A stretch of DNA of 64,000 bases from Vibrio astriarenae. GTDB taxonomy: Bacteria > Pseudomonadota > Gammaproteobacteria > Enterobacterales > Vibrionaceae. A model generated the notes under the pieces. It was not told the DNA's origin. It ran no database searches and worked only from the letters and a program-made list of their open reading frames with translations. Where the stretch lies: NCBI RefSeq assembly GCF_010587385.1, contig NZ_CP047476.1:1612001-1676000 (forward strand). Reading direction: 5' to 3'. Shown here piece by piece: positions 1 to 8,301 of this stretch (the stretch's first letter is position 1; every line of letters begins with the position of its first letter). The translations under genes and the position numbers were made by a program.

Positions 1-130
1 TCGTATCCCAGCAGCACGCTGGGGCACGCCAGAAGATCTGGCTGGTCCGTGTGTATTCCTAGCATCAAGCGCTTCAAACTACATCAATGGCTACACGGTG
101 GCAGTTGATGGTGGTTGGTTGTCACGCTAA
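1..130 (+). CDS. kduD: KduD-like SDR dehydrogenase, C-terminal end only
   Basis: The reading frame is open from base 2 to the TAA at 128-130 and gives the last 42 residues of a short-chain dehydrogenase. The visible part ([40 protein letters not shown]) is the C-terminal substrate-loop and last beta strand of the classical SDR fold. It is nearly the same as the C-terminus of the full KduD-like gene at 7470-8231. By family it would be a 2-dehydro-3-deoxy-D-gluconate 5-dehydrogenase, reducing DKI-type diketo acids to KDG in the cytoplasm. It leads the uronate block and lies only 30 bases before the next gene. The N-terminus, with the cofactor motif, is outside the window, so cofactor preference cannot be read. 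Confidence 0.85.
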   Translation, partial: RIPAARWGTPEDLAGPCVFLASSASNYINGYTVAVDGGWLSR

Positions 131-160
131 TTCGCAAAAAGAATTCAGTACGAGGTGGTT

Positions 161-724
161 ATGGAGAATGTGTTTATCGCGCAGGTTCTGGGCTTTGTTA
201 GTCTCGCCTTAGGTGTGACGACTTTTTATCAAAAAGACGATCGCAAACTAAAGATCCTGATGATGGTATTTCACATCAACCACCTTGTTCACTATTTCCT
301 TTTAGGCTCACTAGTGTCAGTGGCAAGCTCAGCATTATCGGTGCTGAGGACGGCGACATCAATCTATGTCTCTTCACTGGCCGTTGCCTTCGGATTTATC
401 GCTATCAGTGCCGTGGGTGGACTGTATTTAATCGAGTCCTTCCACGACATTTGGCCCTTATTGGGTACCGCGATAGGCACCTATAGTGTGTTCTGTCTCA
501 AAGGTATCAAAATGAGATTGGGCTTTTTGGTTGGCGCATGTTGCTGGTTGATCAATAATATTATTGTAGGATCTATTGGTGGGACTCTACTTGAGATGAC
601 GTTAATCAGCGTTAACTTGACCACCACGTTCCGATTGATTGCTGATCAACGACAAGCGCGAGCGACAATCGATCAACAAGAGAATAATGAACCATGTTTG
701 TATACAACAAAGACATCACACTAG
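161..724 (+). CDS. YgjV-family inner membrane protein
   Basis: A protein of 187 residues made almost wholly of hydrophobic helices, about five or six membrane segments, with a short polar C-terminal tail. It resembles the YgjV (Bacterial inner membrane protein) family, whose molecular role is unknown. I chose the ATG at 161 because GAGG lies at 152-155; an in-frame GTG at 155 would also be open but has no ribosome site. Its 3' end overlaps the kdgF start by 31 bases, so the two are translationally linked. Its position between KduD and KdgF suggests a part in uronate or uronate-oligosaccharide uptake or export, but that is inference from context only. Confidence 0.7.
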   Translation: MENVFIAQVLGFVSLALGVTTFYQKDDRKLKILMMVFHINHLVHYFLLGSLVSVASSALSVLRTATSIYVSSLAVAFGFIAISAVGGLYLIESFHDIWPLLGTAIGTYSVFCLKGIKMRLGFLVGACCWLINNIIVGSIGGTLLEMTLISVNLTTTFRLIADQRQARATIDQQENNEPCLYTTKTSH

Positions 725-1014
725 AAGACTTGGGTGAGGGTATTTCACGTAAAGTTCTGGCGCACAATGACAACATGATGGCGGTTGAGGTGCACTTTGA
801 ATCAGGCGCAGTTGGCGCACTGCATAGTCACCCTCATGAACAGCTAACCTATGTGCTGTCAGGTAAGTTTGAATTCACAATTGGTGATGAAACGAAAGTC
901 GTCGAAGCGGGCGACACTATGTATAAAGAGCCAAATATTGAACATGGTTGTGTCTGCTTAGAGGCGGGCGTACTGATCGACAACTTTACGCCAATGCGTA
1001 AAGACTTTGTTTAA
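694..1014 (+). CDS. kdgF: KdgF-type cupin, unsaturated uronate linearising enzyme
   Basis: A 106-residue single-domain cupin. The metal site is visible: H44-S-H46 followed by Q50 in the HSHPHEQ motif, with H84 in the second cupin motif (EPNIEHG). KdgF proteins speed ring opening of 4,5-unsaturated galacturonate or related delta-4,5 monouronates to the linear 5-keto-4-deoxyuronate (DKI). The length is typical of the family. Neighbours on both sides belong to the same pathway: the KduD-like reductase upstream and the DhuI-like isomerase 50 bases downstream. It acts in the cytoplasm after oligosaccharide lyase cleavage. The start overlaps the YgjV-like gene. The exact uronate (from pectin, alginate or glycosaminoglycan) cannot be told from sequence. 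Confidence 0.85.
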   Translation: MFVYNKDITLEDLGEGISRKVLAHNDNMMAVEVHFESGAVGALHSHPHEQLTYVLSGKFEFTIGDETKVVEAGDTMYKEPNIEHGCVCLEAGVLIDNFTPMRKDFV

Positions 1015-1064
1015 AAAATAGATTTATAGAATTAACTAACTGCAGGAAACTGCTGGAGTCTCAA

Positions 1065-1700
1065 ATGAAAATTGCACTAACTATGGAAAACAGCCAAGCG
1101 CCAAAGAACGCAATGGTTGCAGCTGAACTTAACAACGTTGCTGGCGGCCTGGGCCACGAAGTTTTCAACGTTGGTATGACTGATGAGAATGATCATCACC
1201 TAACTTATATCCACCTAGGTATTCAAGCGAGCATCCTACTGAATTCGAAAGCTGTAGATTTCATCGTGACTGGTTGTGGTACTGGTCAAGGTGCAATGAT
1301 GGCAAGCAACCTACACCCTGGCGTTGTATGTGGTTACTGCCTAGAGCCATCTGATGCTTTCCTATTCAATCAAATCAACAATGGAAATGCGCTATCTCTT
1401 GCGTTTGCGAAAGGCTTTGGTTGGGCAGGTGAACTCAACGTTCGCTACATCTTTGAAAAAGCATTCACTGGCGCTCGTGGTGAAGGTTACCCAATTGAAC
1501 GCGCTGCACCTCAGCAAGCGAATGCCGCTATCCTAAACAATGTTAAAGCAGCGGTTTGTAAGGACGTGGTAGAGTCTCTGCGTGCTATTGACCAAGAGCT
1601 TGTTAAGCAAGCGGTTGGCAGTGCTCAATTCCAAGAGTGCTTCTTCTCTAACTGCCAAGTGCCAGAGATCGCTGAGTACGTTAAGTCACTGATCGATTAA
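1065..1700 (+). CDS. RpiB/LacA/LacB-family ketol-isomerase, DhuI-like
   Basis: A 211-residue protein of the RpiB/LacAB sugar isomerase family. The conserved loop TGCGTGQG (C71 in the position of the catalytic cysteine of RpiB) and the NNGNALSL motif at about 106-113 are clear. RpiB itself is about 150 residues; the extra C-terminal 60 residues match the size of streptococcal DhuI, which isomerises 4-deoxy-L-threo-5-hexosulose-uronate (DKI) to the 2,5-diketo form, doing the job of KduI by another fold. No KduI-fold gene is present here, and KdgF and KduD flank it, so a DhuI role is the best reading. The gene uses codons typical of strongly expressed genes (GGT, CGT, AAC). A strong terminator follows. 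Confidence 0.78.
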   Translation: MKIALTMENSQAPKNAMVAAELNNVAGGLGHEVFNVGMTDENDHHLTYIHLGIQASILLNSKAVDFIVTGCGTGQGAMMASNLHPGVVCGYCLEPSDAFLFNQINNGNALSLAFAKGFGWAGELNVRYIFEKAFTGARGEGYPIERAAPQQANAAILNNVKAAVCKDVVESLRAIDQELVKQAVGSAQFQECFFSNCQVPEIAEYVKSLID

Positions 1701-1775
1701 TCGATGACCTTCCAGCATTGTTAATGGCTTCAATGCTGTAAAAAACCTTCCCAAAAGGCTGGGATAAACGGTTTC

Positions 1776-1805
1776 GCACCTATCGTTTCGGTAGGTGCTT
1801 TTTTT
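1776..1805 (+). terminator. Rho-independent terminator after the isomerase gene
   Basis: A 10-bp stem (GCACCTATCG with CGGTAGGTGC, one G-U pair) with a TTT loop at 1776-1798 is followed by seven T residues. It closes the kduD-ygjV-kdgF-dhuI transcription unit and separates it from the symporter gene, which has its own upstream region. Confidence 0.9.
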
Positions 1806-1926
1806 GCGCCTAAATTCAGCTGACTGGGGCTGAAAAACCTTAGTGTTAACAAGCTCCAAAGTTCTAATAAAAATATCTAAAACAGCGTTTCACTGATCAC
1901 ATTTTACGTGTTGGTGGCTAGATTTC

Positions 1927-1937
1927 TTGTAATACAA
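1927..1937. promoter_or_regulatory. Candidate uronate-regulator operator TTGTAATACAA
   Basis: An odd palindrome TTGTA-A-TACAA followed by AAT lies 67 bases before the symporter start. Nearly the same element is found at 7401-7411 before the second KduD gene (TTGTCATACAA, then AAT) and at 12404-12414 before a chemoreceptor (TTGCAATACAA, then AAT). Such TTGT...ACAA dyads are common for GntR-family uronate regulators, but no such regulator is in the window. A weak half-match to a CRP site (AAATGTGATC read on the minus strand, about 1896-1905) lies just upstream. The 300-base gap 1701-2003 otherwise holds only the terminator. Confidence 0.45.
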
Positions 1938-2003
1938 AATTATTATTGAACCAGTGGTTTATAAAAACCTAATTATCATTTTAAATATGCCTGAGGTAAC
2001 ACA

Positions 2004-3770
2004 ATGAACATAGATATACTCGTGGTTGGAGTTTACTTTGTTTTCATGATTGCGGTTGGATTGATATTCAAGCGTTTTGCAGGAAACTCGACGAGCGATT
2101 ACTTTCGTGGCGGCGGTAAGATGCTTTGGTGGATGGTGGGTGCAACAGCGTTTATGACGCAGTTTAGTGCTTGGACGTTTACAGGTGCGGCAGGTAAAGC
2201 TTTTACTGATGGCTTCCCGATTATGGTGATCTTTGTTGCTAACGCATTTGGTTTCCTACTGTCTTGGCTGTTCTTCTCTTATCGCTTCCGTCAAATGCGT
2301 GTCGTAACACCTGTTGAGGGCGTGCGTCGTCGATTTGGTGCGACAAATGAGCAGGTTTTCACTTGGGCAACGATGCCAACCAGTATCGTCTACACCGGTA
2401 TTTGGCTAAATGGCTTGGCGTTGTTTGTTAGCGCGGTATTCAAAATCGATATCGAGACAACGATTGTCGTGACTGGCCTGATTGTTCTATTCATCTCAGT
2501 TATCGGCGGCTCATGGGGAGTTGTTGCCTCAGACTTTGTTCAGATGGTCGTTATCATGGCGGTAACCGTTGTTTGTGCTGTTGCTGCGATTGTAAAAATT
2601 GGTGGCCCAAGCAACCTGATTGAACAGTTCCCAGCAGACTCAATTATGGGTCCGGATATGAACTACCCACTACTGTTCGTGGCTTGGTTCATCTTCATGT
2701 TCGTTAAGCAGCTACAAAATATCAACAACATGCAGGACTCTTACCGTTTCCTTACTGCAAAAGACTCAACAAATGCTCGTAAAGCAGCACTACTTGCTTT
2801 TGTTCTAATGTTGATTGGTCCGGCTATTTGGTTCGCTCCACCATGGGTTTCAGCAATTATCTATCCAGATGCACTGGTTGCTCACTCCGATGCACTCGGT
2901 GGTAAAGCTGCTGATGCGGTATACCTGGTCTTTGTTGAACGAGCAATGCCAGTGGGTATGGTTGGCCTACTGATGTCTGCAGTGTTTGCAGCGACGATGT
3001 CTTCAATGGACTCTGGTCTAAACCGTAATGCGGGTGTATTCGTTCGTAACTTCTACAGCCCGATCATCAATAAGAACGCTTCAGAGAAGAAGCTGATGCG
3101 AGTCAGTCAGTTGGTGACATCAGTATTTGGTGTGTTGATCATCATGGTTGCATTGTTCATCAACTCTCTTCGTGAGCTTAGCCTGTTTGATGCAATGATG
3201 TACGTAAGTACACTGCTGCAAATGCCAATTTTGGTGCCTCTATTCTTTGGTATGTTTATCAAGAAAACGCCTGATTGGGCAGCGTGGGCAACACTGGTTG
3301 TTGGTGTTGGCGTATCTTACTTGGTGAGCTTTGTTGTTACTCCTGATGTCATTGCGAACATGATTGGCATTGAGGGTGGTTTCACTAGCCGTGAAGCCTC
3401 TGACCTAATCGTAATGAACGGCATTATCGGTCATCTGGTGATTACTGGTGGTTTCTTCTGCCTAACGACAAAATTCTACAAAGAACCACAAGGTGAACGT
3501 GCAGAGGAGATCCAAGAGTTTTGGACAGACGTTGCAACGCCTGTGATTGAAGAAGAAGGTCAAGATGAGTTTGACCGTCAGCAACGCAACATGCTTGGTC
3601 GTCTGATCCTTGTCTTTGGTGCTCTGGTTATGGCTATGGTGCTTATTCCAAACCCATTCTGGGGACGTATGGCCTTTGTTTTCTGTGGTGGTGTTGTTCT
3701 CACTGTTGGTGCTCTTCTTCTTAAGAGTGCGCGAGTATCACAACCGCTACGAACTCAAACTCAAAGTTAA
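2004..3770 (+). CDS. Sodium:solute symporter (SSS family), probable uronate transporter
   Basis: A 588-residue integral membrane protein of the SSS (SLC5-like) family with about 13-14 hydrophobic helices. Family features include the N-terminal ADYFxGG-like segment (TSDYFRGGGKMLWW, residues about 30-44) and the ATMSSMDSGLNRNAGVFVRNFY segment (about 330-350), which carries the serine-rich sodium-site helix. A charged cytoplasmic loop (about 490-530) precedes the last two helices. Members of this family bring monouronates or short uronides into marine Vibrio cells with Na+. The start ATG has GAGG 9 bases upstream. The gene is transcribed alone or with uxaC, from which it is separated by a hairpin. 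Substrate is inferred only from its neighbours. Confidence 0.85.
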   Translation: MNIDILVVGVYFVFMIAVGLIFKRFAGNSTSDYFRGGGKMLWWMVGATAFMTQFSAWTFTGAAGKAFTDGFPIMVIFVANAFGFLLSWLFFSYRFRQMRVVTPVEGVRRRFGATNEQVFTWATMPTSIVYTGIWLNGLALFVSAVFKIDIETTIVVTGLIVLFISVIGGSWGVVASDFVQMVVIMAVTVVCAVAAIVKIGGPSNLIEQFPADSIMGPDMNYPLLFVAWFIFMFVKQLQNINNMQDSYRFLTAKDSTNARKAALLAFVLMLIGPAIWFAPPWVSAIIYPDALVAHSDALGGKAADAVYLVFVERAMPVGMVGLLMSAVFAATMSSMDSGLNRNAGVFVRNFYSPIINKNASEKKLMRVSQLVTSVFGVLIIMVALFINSLRELSLFDAMMYVSTLLQMPILVPLFFGMFIKKTPDWAAWATLVVGVGVSYLVSFVVTPDVIANMIGIEGGFTSREASDLIVMNGIIGHLVITGGFFCLTTKFYKEPQGERAEEIQEFWTDVATPVIEEEGQDEFDRQQRNMLGRLILVFGALVMAMVLIPNPFWGRMAFVFCGGVVLTVGALLLKSARVSQPLRTQTQS

Positions 3771-3788
3771 TTCTATTTAATTACTCTT

Positions 3789-3816
3789 CAAGGTCACTCT
3801 GAATAGAGTGGCCTTG
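3789..3816 (+). other. Strong hairpin between symporter and uxaC
   Basis: CAAGGTCACTCT and AGAGTGGCCTTG form a 12-bp stem with a GAAT loop and one G-U pair. No T-run follows, so it is more likely an mRNA processing or 3'-stability element, or a weak attenuator, than a full terminator. Confidence 0.5.
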
Positions 3817-3881
3817 CTTCAAGTTAGAGTCTTTAGCCAGATGAACCCAACATCTACCTAAGCACTCTCGAGATACGAGCT

Positions 3882-5303
3882 ATGGAACAAAAAAATTATA
3901 TTCACGACAACGTCTTACTGAACTCAGGTTTAGCGCAGAAGCTGTATCATACTTATGCGGCAGAACTGCCGATCATCGATTTTCACAATCACCTCGACGC
4001 TAAAGACATTTGGCAAGACACTCAACACTCGAACCTCGCTGAGGCATGGTTGCACAGTGATCACTATGTATGGCGTGCAATGCGCAGTAACGGCATCAAT
4101 GAACATTTTATTACGGGTAATGCACCAGATAACGATAAGTTCGCAAAGTGGTGTGAGGCAATGCCTTATTTATTAGGTAATCCCCTTTACCAGTGGTCTC
4201 ATCTCGAGCTCAAACGCTTTTTTGATTGCGATCGACTACTCAACCCTGAGAACAGCAAAGAGATCTGGCAGCATTGTAATTCGCAGCTTCAGGAAGGAAA
4301 GAACAGCACGCGTCAGGTGCTAAAGAACTTAAAGGTACAAACACTGTGTACAACAAATTCGCCACTAAGTCATTTGCAGTACCACGCTGCGCTGGCTGAA
4401 TCAGATTTTGATGTTCAAGTCCTACCGACTTTCCGCGCCGATGAACTGTTTGTTTTCGACAACACGATAGCACTCAATGAGCTAACGGAACGCCTGCAAA
4501 CATTGACCTCGATTCCATCGAATACTTTCAAGAATTTTGTCGCAGCTATTGAAGCACGAATCGAAAACTTTCATCGACTTGGTTGTAGGCTATCTGATTT
4601 AGGTTTGACTACCGTCGATTTTGCCTCATGTGATGAGCAGCAAGCCGAGCGGTTATTTTATAACGCACTACAGGGCGAACCATTAACAGAACATGAACTG
4701 ATTCAACTCAAGACGCGTTTGTTTGTTGAGCTAGGGCGCTGCTATCACAAGTATGGTTGGAGCATGCAAATTCATATCGGTGTTCTGGTCAATGTCAATG
4801 AACGCCGTAAACAAACCTTGGGAGGCGGCACGGGTTTCAGTGTTATCAATGATCGCCTGATTGCACAGAACTTAGCTCAACTATTAAGTGCCTTAGATAA
4901 ACAAGAAGCCCTGCCAAATACGGTGCTATATAACTTAAATCCGAACCATAATGCCATCTTAAGCTGTATGGCAGGTGCGTTCCAAGATAGTGATGGCTCC
5001 GCGGGTAAAATCCAATTTGGCGCAGCTTGGTGGTTTAACGATCACAAGGATGGCATGGAAGCGCAATTGACCACGCTGAAAAACTTGGGTGCGTTGGGCC
5101 GTTTCGTCGGCATGCTGACAGACTCACGTAATGTCTTTTCATTCAGTCGCCATGAGTATTTCCGCCGAGTGCTGTGCAACTTGCTAGCCAAATGGGTGGA
5201 AGAGGGTGAGATTCCGCACGATGAGACCCTACTCAAGCAAACCATTGAGAACATCTGCTACAAAAATGCAGAGCGCTATTTCAACTTCAATCAAATCGCC
5301 TAA
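3882..5303 (+). CDS. uxaC: Glucuronate isomerase UxaC
   Basis: A 473-residue enzyme of the amidohydrolase-like uronate isomerase family; usual length is 465-475. The N-terminal metal motif IIDFHNHLDAKDIW (H35, H37) and the C-terminal GRFVGMLTDSRNVFSFSRHEYFRRVL segment (about 408-433) are typical. It converts D-glucuronate to D-fructuronate, or D-galacturonate to D-tagaturonate, in the cytoplasm. It is followed 18 bases later by the heparinase-fold lyase, and the two are surely cotranscribed. UxaC beside a lyase suggests a polymer whose non-cleaved end is a saturated glucuronate or iduronate, as in glycosaminoglycans or ulvan, rather than alginate. The next enzymes, UxuA/UxuB or UxaA/UxaB, are not in the window. 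Confidence 0.95.
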   Translation: MEQKNYIHDNVLLNSGLAQKLYHTYAAELPIIDFHNHLDAKDIWQDTQHSNLAEAWLHSDHYVWRAMRSNGINEHFITGNAPDNDKFAKWCEAMPYLLGNPLYQWSHLELKRFFDCDRLLNPENSKEIWQHCNSQLQEGKNSTRQVLKNLKVQTLCTTNSPLSHLQYHAALAESDFDVQVLPTFRADELFVFDNTIALNELTERLQTLTSIPSNTFKNFVAAIEARIENFHRLGCRLSDLGLTTVDFASCDEQQAERLFYNALQGEPLTEHELIQLKTRLFVELGRCYHKYGWSMQIHIGVLVNVNERRKQTLGGGTGFSVINDRLIAQNLAQLLSALDKQEALPNTVLYNLNPNHNAILSCMAGAFQDSDGSAGKIQFGAAWWFNDHKDGMEAQLTTLKNLGALGRFVGMLTDSRNVFSFSRHEYFRRVLCNLLAKWVEEGEIPHDETLLKQTIENICYKNAERYFNFNQIA

Positions 5304-5321
5304 TTAGGGGAGTTAATCAAG

Positions 5322-7322
5322 ATGTTACAGTTTACAGCCCAAGAAATGGCGGCGATTAAACAAAAAGCAAGCCGCTCAACCATTGAAGCACTGATAAAGA
5401 ATAATGAAGTTGTCCTAAACAACGACGTGCTGGTTCCTGTTGATGGGCGAGCGACGTGGAACCTTTATTACTTCTGCCCAGAGCACGGCGTGCGTTTGAC
5501 TTGGGATAGAAACAAACCAGAATCTCATTGCTGCCCGGTTGATGGTAAAGAGTTTACTGGAGAGCCGTATGACGGTGCTTGGTGGCGCTGGTTGAATGGT
5601 CTTAATGCAAAAGCGTGTTATGACCTTGGTCTGCTGTGGCACTTGACGGATGAACCTGTTTATCTCGAAAAAGTTCGTGAGATCCTGTTAGCTTACGCCA
5701 CTTACTACCCTGATTATGAAGTGCATGGCGGCATTCCTTACAATGGCCCGGGTAAAGCCAATGCTCAGACGCTGTGTGAGGCCAATTGCCATATCGATCT
5801 CGCTCGTGGCTACGATTTCATCAAATCAGCACTCACACCAAAAGAGCAAGAAAAAATCGAGGTGCGTCTGTTGCGTGAAGGGGCAGATTTCCTAATTGAA
5901 CATCGTACCGACCAGCTGCATAACCATGAAATGAAGATCAATGCGACTATCGGTGTGATCGGTTTGATTTTGGATGAGCAGCAGTATTTAGATTTTGCCC
6001 TAAACACAGATTACGGTATTCACTACCAACTTAACCATGGTGCAATCGGTGATGGCATGTGGTTTGAGGGTTCAATTCATTACCACTACTACGCACTGCA
6101 AGCGTTACAAAATTTCGAAAAAATGGCGTGTAACACGCCATACTCAGTGGCATCGAATCCTAATTATCTGAAGATGATGAAGTACCCGCTACAGCTGGTA
6201 CTTAACACAGGAGATTTCCCACGCTTGAATGACTGCATTGCGGGACAAGAGAAGCTGACTCATGCACATCTGTTCGAGTTCGCCTACAAGCAGCATCCTT
6301 GTGATGAGTTTGCAAGCGCGCTAGCAAGCATTTATCAGAATATCAGTCGAGACAATATCGATGCGCTGCTTTATGGTGTCGATGAGTTGCCTCATGCACA
6401 GCCACTTAAATGCCAGTCAACCCATTGCCCAGAAGTGGGTATCACGATTGAGCTCGACAAGGCTCGCAATAATGCCATGCTGCTTAAACACGCCCCATAT
6501 GGTGGTGAGCACGATCATTATGATCGCCTAGGGCTTATTTTAACTCGTGGTGGCCAAGAGATCCTGCCTGATTTGGGTACGACAGGCTACGGTGCCGAGC
6601 TGCATTACGGCTACTACAAGAATACCGCGACACATAATACCTTGGTTGTGAACCAGCAAAACCAATCACCGATCGATCCAACGTTGTTGAGTTATCAACA
6701 AGGAGACAGTTTTACCTTGGTGGATACACTCGCTGATTGGACGCAACCTGAAGCATCGGTCGATAGCCACACCATTGTTCAGTGGGATTCTGCTGCTTAC
6801 AAAGAGGTTACGTTCCGTCGAACTATGTTGTGGCTTGGCGATTTAGCACTTGAGCTTAATGTGATTGGTAACCCTCACCAACAGCAGTTGGATTTGACTT
6901 ATCATGTCCGTGGCAAGCATAAAGATCATGAATGGCGTGTTGCCATTGATAATCCTCTTAAAGGTGCTTTAGCTCGCATGAAAGAGACACACTTAGTTGA
7001 TGCTCAGCGTAGTTTTACACAAGGCTATAAGATTGAAGGGCAAGCGGACTATCACCAGCATGTGATCACTGATGGTGATGTGGATGTGTTGACTGGGTAT
7101 GCGCCAGATAATCCAGCAACCTCAGACTTGGCTTATACCTTGATTCGTTCAAAACAGTCTGAGCTAAAGACGGTCGTACTTCATGATTTGTCTGAGTTGC
7201 AAAGTGCAGAGCTTAAAGCCGTGAGTTGGGATGACTGCAACGTATGGTTTACGATTGAGAGCCATGGTGAAGCACAACGCTGGCGCTATTGTTTCTCGAC
7301 CTGTGAAGTGACGTTATTGTAG
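5322..7322 (+). CDS. Heparinase II/III-family lyase, probably cytoplasmic oligouronide lyase
   Basis: A 666-residue protein with the heparinase II/III layout: alpha/alpha toroid (about 80-340) and beta-sandwich (about 360-640). An N-terminal Cys/His cluster (C52-P-x-H55 and H69-C70-C71) looks like a small zinc ribbon. Likely catalytic residues lie in NHEMKIN (201-207), FEGSIHYHYYAL (H253, Y254, Y256) and GGEHDHYDRLGL (H397, H399). There is no signal peptide, so it should act inside the cell on imported oligosaccharides, as PL15- and PL17-like exolyases do. The specific PL family cannot be set by eye. Context with UxaC, KdgF and KduD points to a glucuronate- or iduronate-containing substrate. 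GGGGAG before the ATG is a good ribosome site. Confidence 0.82.
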   Translation: MLQFTAQEMAAIKQKASRSTIEALIKNNEVVLNNDVLVPVDGRATWNLYYFCPEHGVRLTWDRNKPESHCCPVDGKEFTGEPYDGAWWRWLNGLNAKACYDLGLLWHLTDEPVYLEKVREILLAYATYYPDYEVHGGIPYNGPGKANAQTLCEANCHIDLARGYDFIKSALTPKEQEKIEVRLLREGADFLIEHRTDQLHNHEMKINATIGVIGLILDEQQYLDFALNTDYGIHYQLNHGAIGDGMWFEGSIHYHYYALQALQNFEKMACNTPYSVASNPNYLKMMKYPLQLVLNTGDFPRLNDCIAGQEKLTHAHLFEFAYKQHPCDEFASALASIYQNISRDNIDALLYGVDELPHAQPLKCQSTHCPEVGITIELDKARNNAMLLKHAPYGGEHDHYDRLGLILTRGGQEILPDLGTTGYGAELHYGYYKNTATHNTLVVNQQNQSPIDPTLLSYQQGDSFTLVDTLADWTQPEASVDSHTIVQWDSAAYKEVTFRRTMLWLGDLALELNVIGNPHQQQLDLTYHVRGKHKDHEWRVAIDNPLKGALARMKETHLVDAQRSFTQGYKIEGQADYHQHVITDGDVDVLTGYAPDNPATSDLAYTLIRSKQSELKTVVLHDLSELQSAELKAVSWDDCNVWFTIESHGEAQRWRYCFSTCEVTLL

Positions 7323-7345
7323 CGATCGAAATTGGATTGAATATG

Positions 7346-7380
7346 TTACAAAAAAGCTAGCAATGCTGGCTTTTTTGTAA
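7346..7380. terminator. Terminator after the lyase gene
   Basis: TTACAAAAAAGCTAGC and GCTGGCTTTTTTGTAA form a near-perfect stem around an AAT loop, giving T-runs on both strands. It ends the symporter-uxaC-lyase unit. Confidence 0.9.
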
Positions 7381-7400
7381 CTATTGCTGAGCGTTAAGAT

Positions 7401-7411
7401 TTGTCATACAA
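7401..7411. promoter_or_regulatory. Candidate uronate-regulator operator TTGTCATACAA
   Basis: This matches the element at 1927-1937 at 10 of 11 bases and shares the downstream AAATTA. It lies 59 bases before the second KduD start, between the preceding terminator and the gene. Confidence 0.45.
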
Positions 7412-7469
7412 AATTAATTCTGCCAACATAGTAGCAGTTTTCACTGTGCGTTAATTTCGGAAGATAAAG

Positions 7470-8231
7470 ATGATTCTTGATGCGTTCAATCTGCAAGGAA
7501 AAGTAGCCATTGTTACGGGATGTAATACTGGCCTAGGCCAAGGAATGGCAGTAGGTCTTGCCCAAGCTGGTTGTGATATTGTTGGTGTAAACCGATCTGA
7601 ACCGACAGAAACACAAGTATTAGTTGAGCAATCTGGACAACGTTTTTTCAATGTGAAAGCCGATCTGAGTGATAGCCATTGCGTGAATGAGGTGGTGAAG
7701 CAAGCGCTAGAGCAGGCGGGTCGTATCGACATTCTCGTTAACAATGCCGGTATCATTCGTCGTAATGAGGCGCTTGAGTTCACTGAGCAGGATTGGGATG
7801 ATGTGATGGATACCAATGCGAAGTCGGTTTTCTTTTTATCACAAGCCGTTGCGAAACAGTTTATTGCTCAGGGAGACGGCGGTAAAATTATTAATATCGC
7901 TTCAATGTTGTCTTATCAAGGTGGTATTCGTGTCTCTTCTTACACCGCATCGAAAAGCGGCTTGCTAGGACTGACGCGTTTGATGGCCAATGAGTGGGCT
8001 CAATATGGAATCAATGTCAATGGTATTGCGCCTGGTTACATGGCCACCAATAACACGCAGGCTTTGCGTGAAGATGAGCAACGAAATAGAGAGATTGTTG
8101 GCCGCATTCCCGCAGGTCGTTGGGGGACACCAGAGGATTTAGCGGGCAGCTGTGTCTTCTTAGCCTCAGCAGCGTCCAATTATATGCATGGTCATACGAT
8201 AGCCGTTGATGGCGGTTGGTTAGCGCGCTAA
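7470..8231 (+). CDS. kduD: 2-dehydro-3-deoxy-D-gluconate 5-dehydrogenase (KduD), second copy
   Basis: A complete 253-residue classical SDR. Visible are the cofactor motif TGCNTGLGQG (residues 17-26), the NNAGI motif (about 91-95), the catalytic Ser of ASMLS (about 144) and YTASK (Tyr and Lys about 157-161). KduD reduces the 2,5-diketo-3-deoxy acid formed from DKI to KDG, using NAD(P)H, in the cytoplasm. The start ATG at 7470 has GGAAGATAAAG before it. It stands as its own unit with an upstream operator-like site and a downstream terminator. It is a close paralogue of the truncated gene at 1-130; the two bracket the uronate block. One copy may serve another substrate. Confidence 0.9.
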   Translation: MILDAFNLQGKVAIVTGCNTGLGQGMAVGLAQAGCDIVGVNRSEPTETQVLVEQSGQRFFNVKADLSDSHCVNEVVKQALEQAGRIDILVNNAGIIRRNEALEFTEQDWDDVMDTNAKSVFFLSQAVAKQFIAQGDGGKIINIASMLSYQGGIRVSSYTASKSGLLGLTRLMANEWAQYGINVNGIAPGYMATNNTQALREDEQRNREIVGRIPAGRWGTPEDLAGSCVFLASAASNYMHGHTIAVDGGWLAR

Positions 8232-8241
8232 TCCCGCTTTA

Positions 8242-8278
8242 CACAAAAATAGCCTGTATATCACAGGCTATTTTTGTG
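8242..8278. terminator. Bidirectional terminator between KduD and chemoreceptor genes
   Basis: CACAAAAATAGCCTGT and ACAGGCTATTTTTGTG form a perfect 16-bp stem with an ATATC loop. A-rich and T-rich arms allow it to end both converging transcripts. Confidence 0.92.
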
Positions 8279-8301
8279 AGTGGAACTCAGTTAACACAAG
8301 C

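Noticed and set aside
1885..1906. CRP site before the symporter gene
   Set aside because: Only one half (AAATGTGATC on the minus strand) fits; the other half has no TCACA match, so it is not listed as a separate feature.
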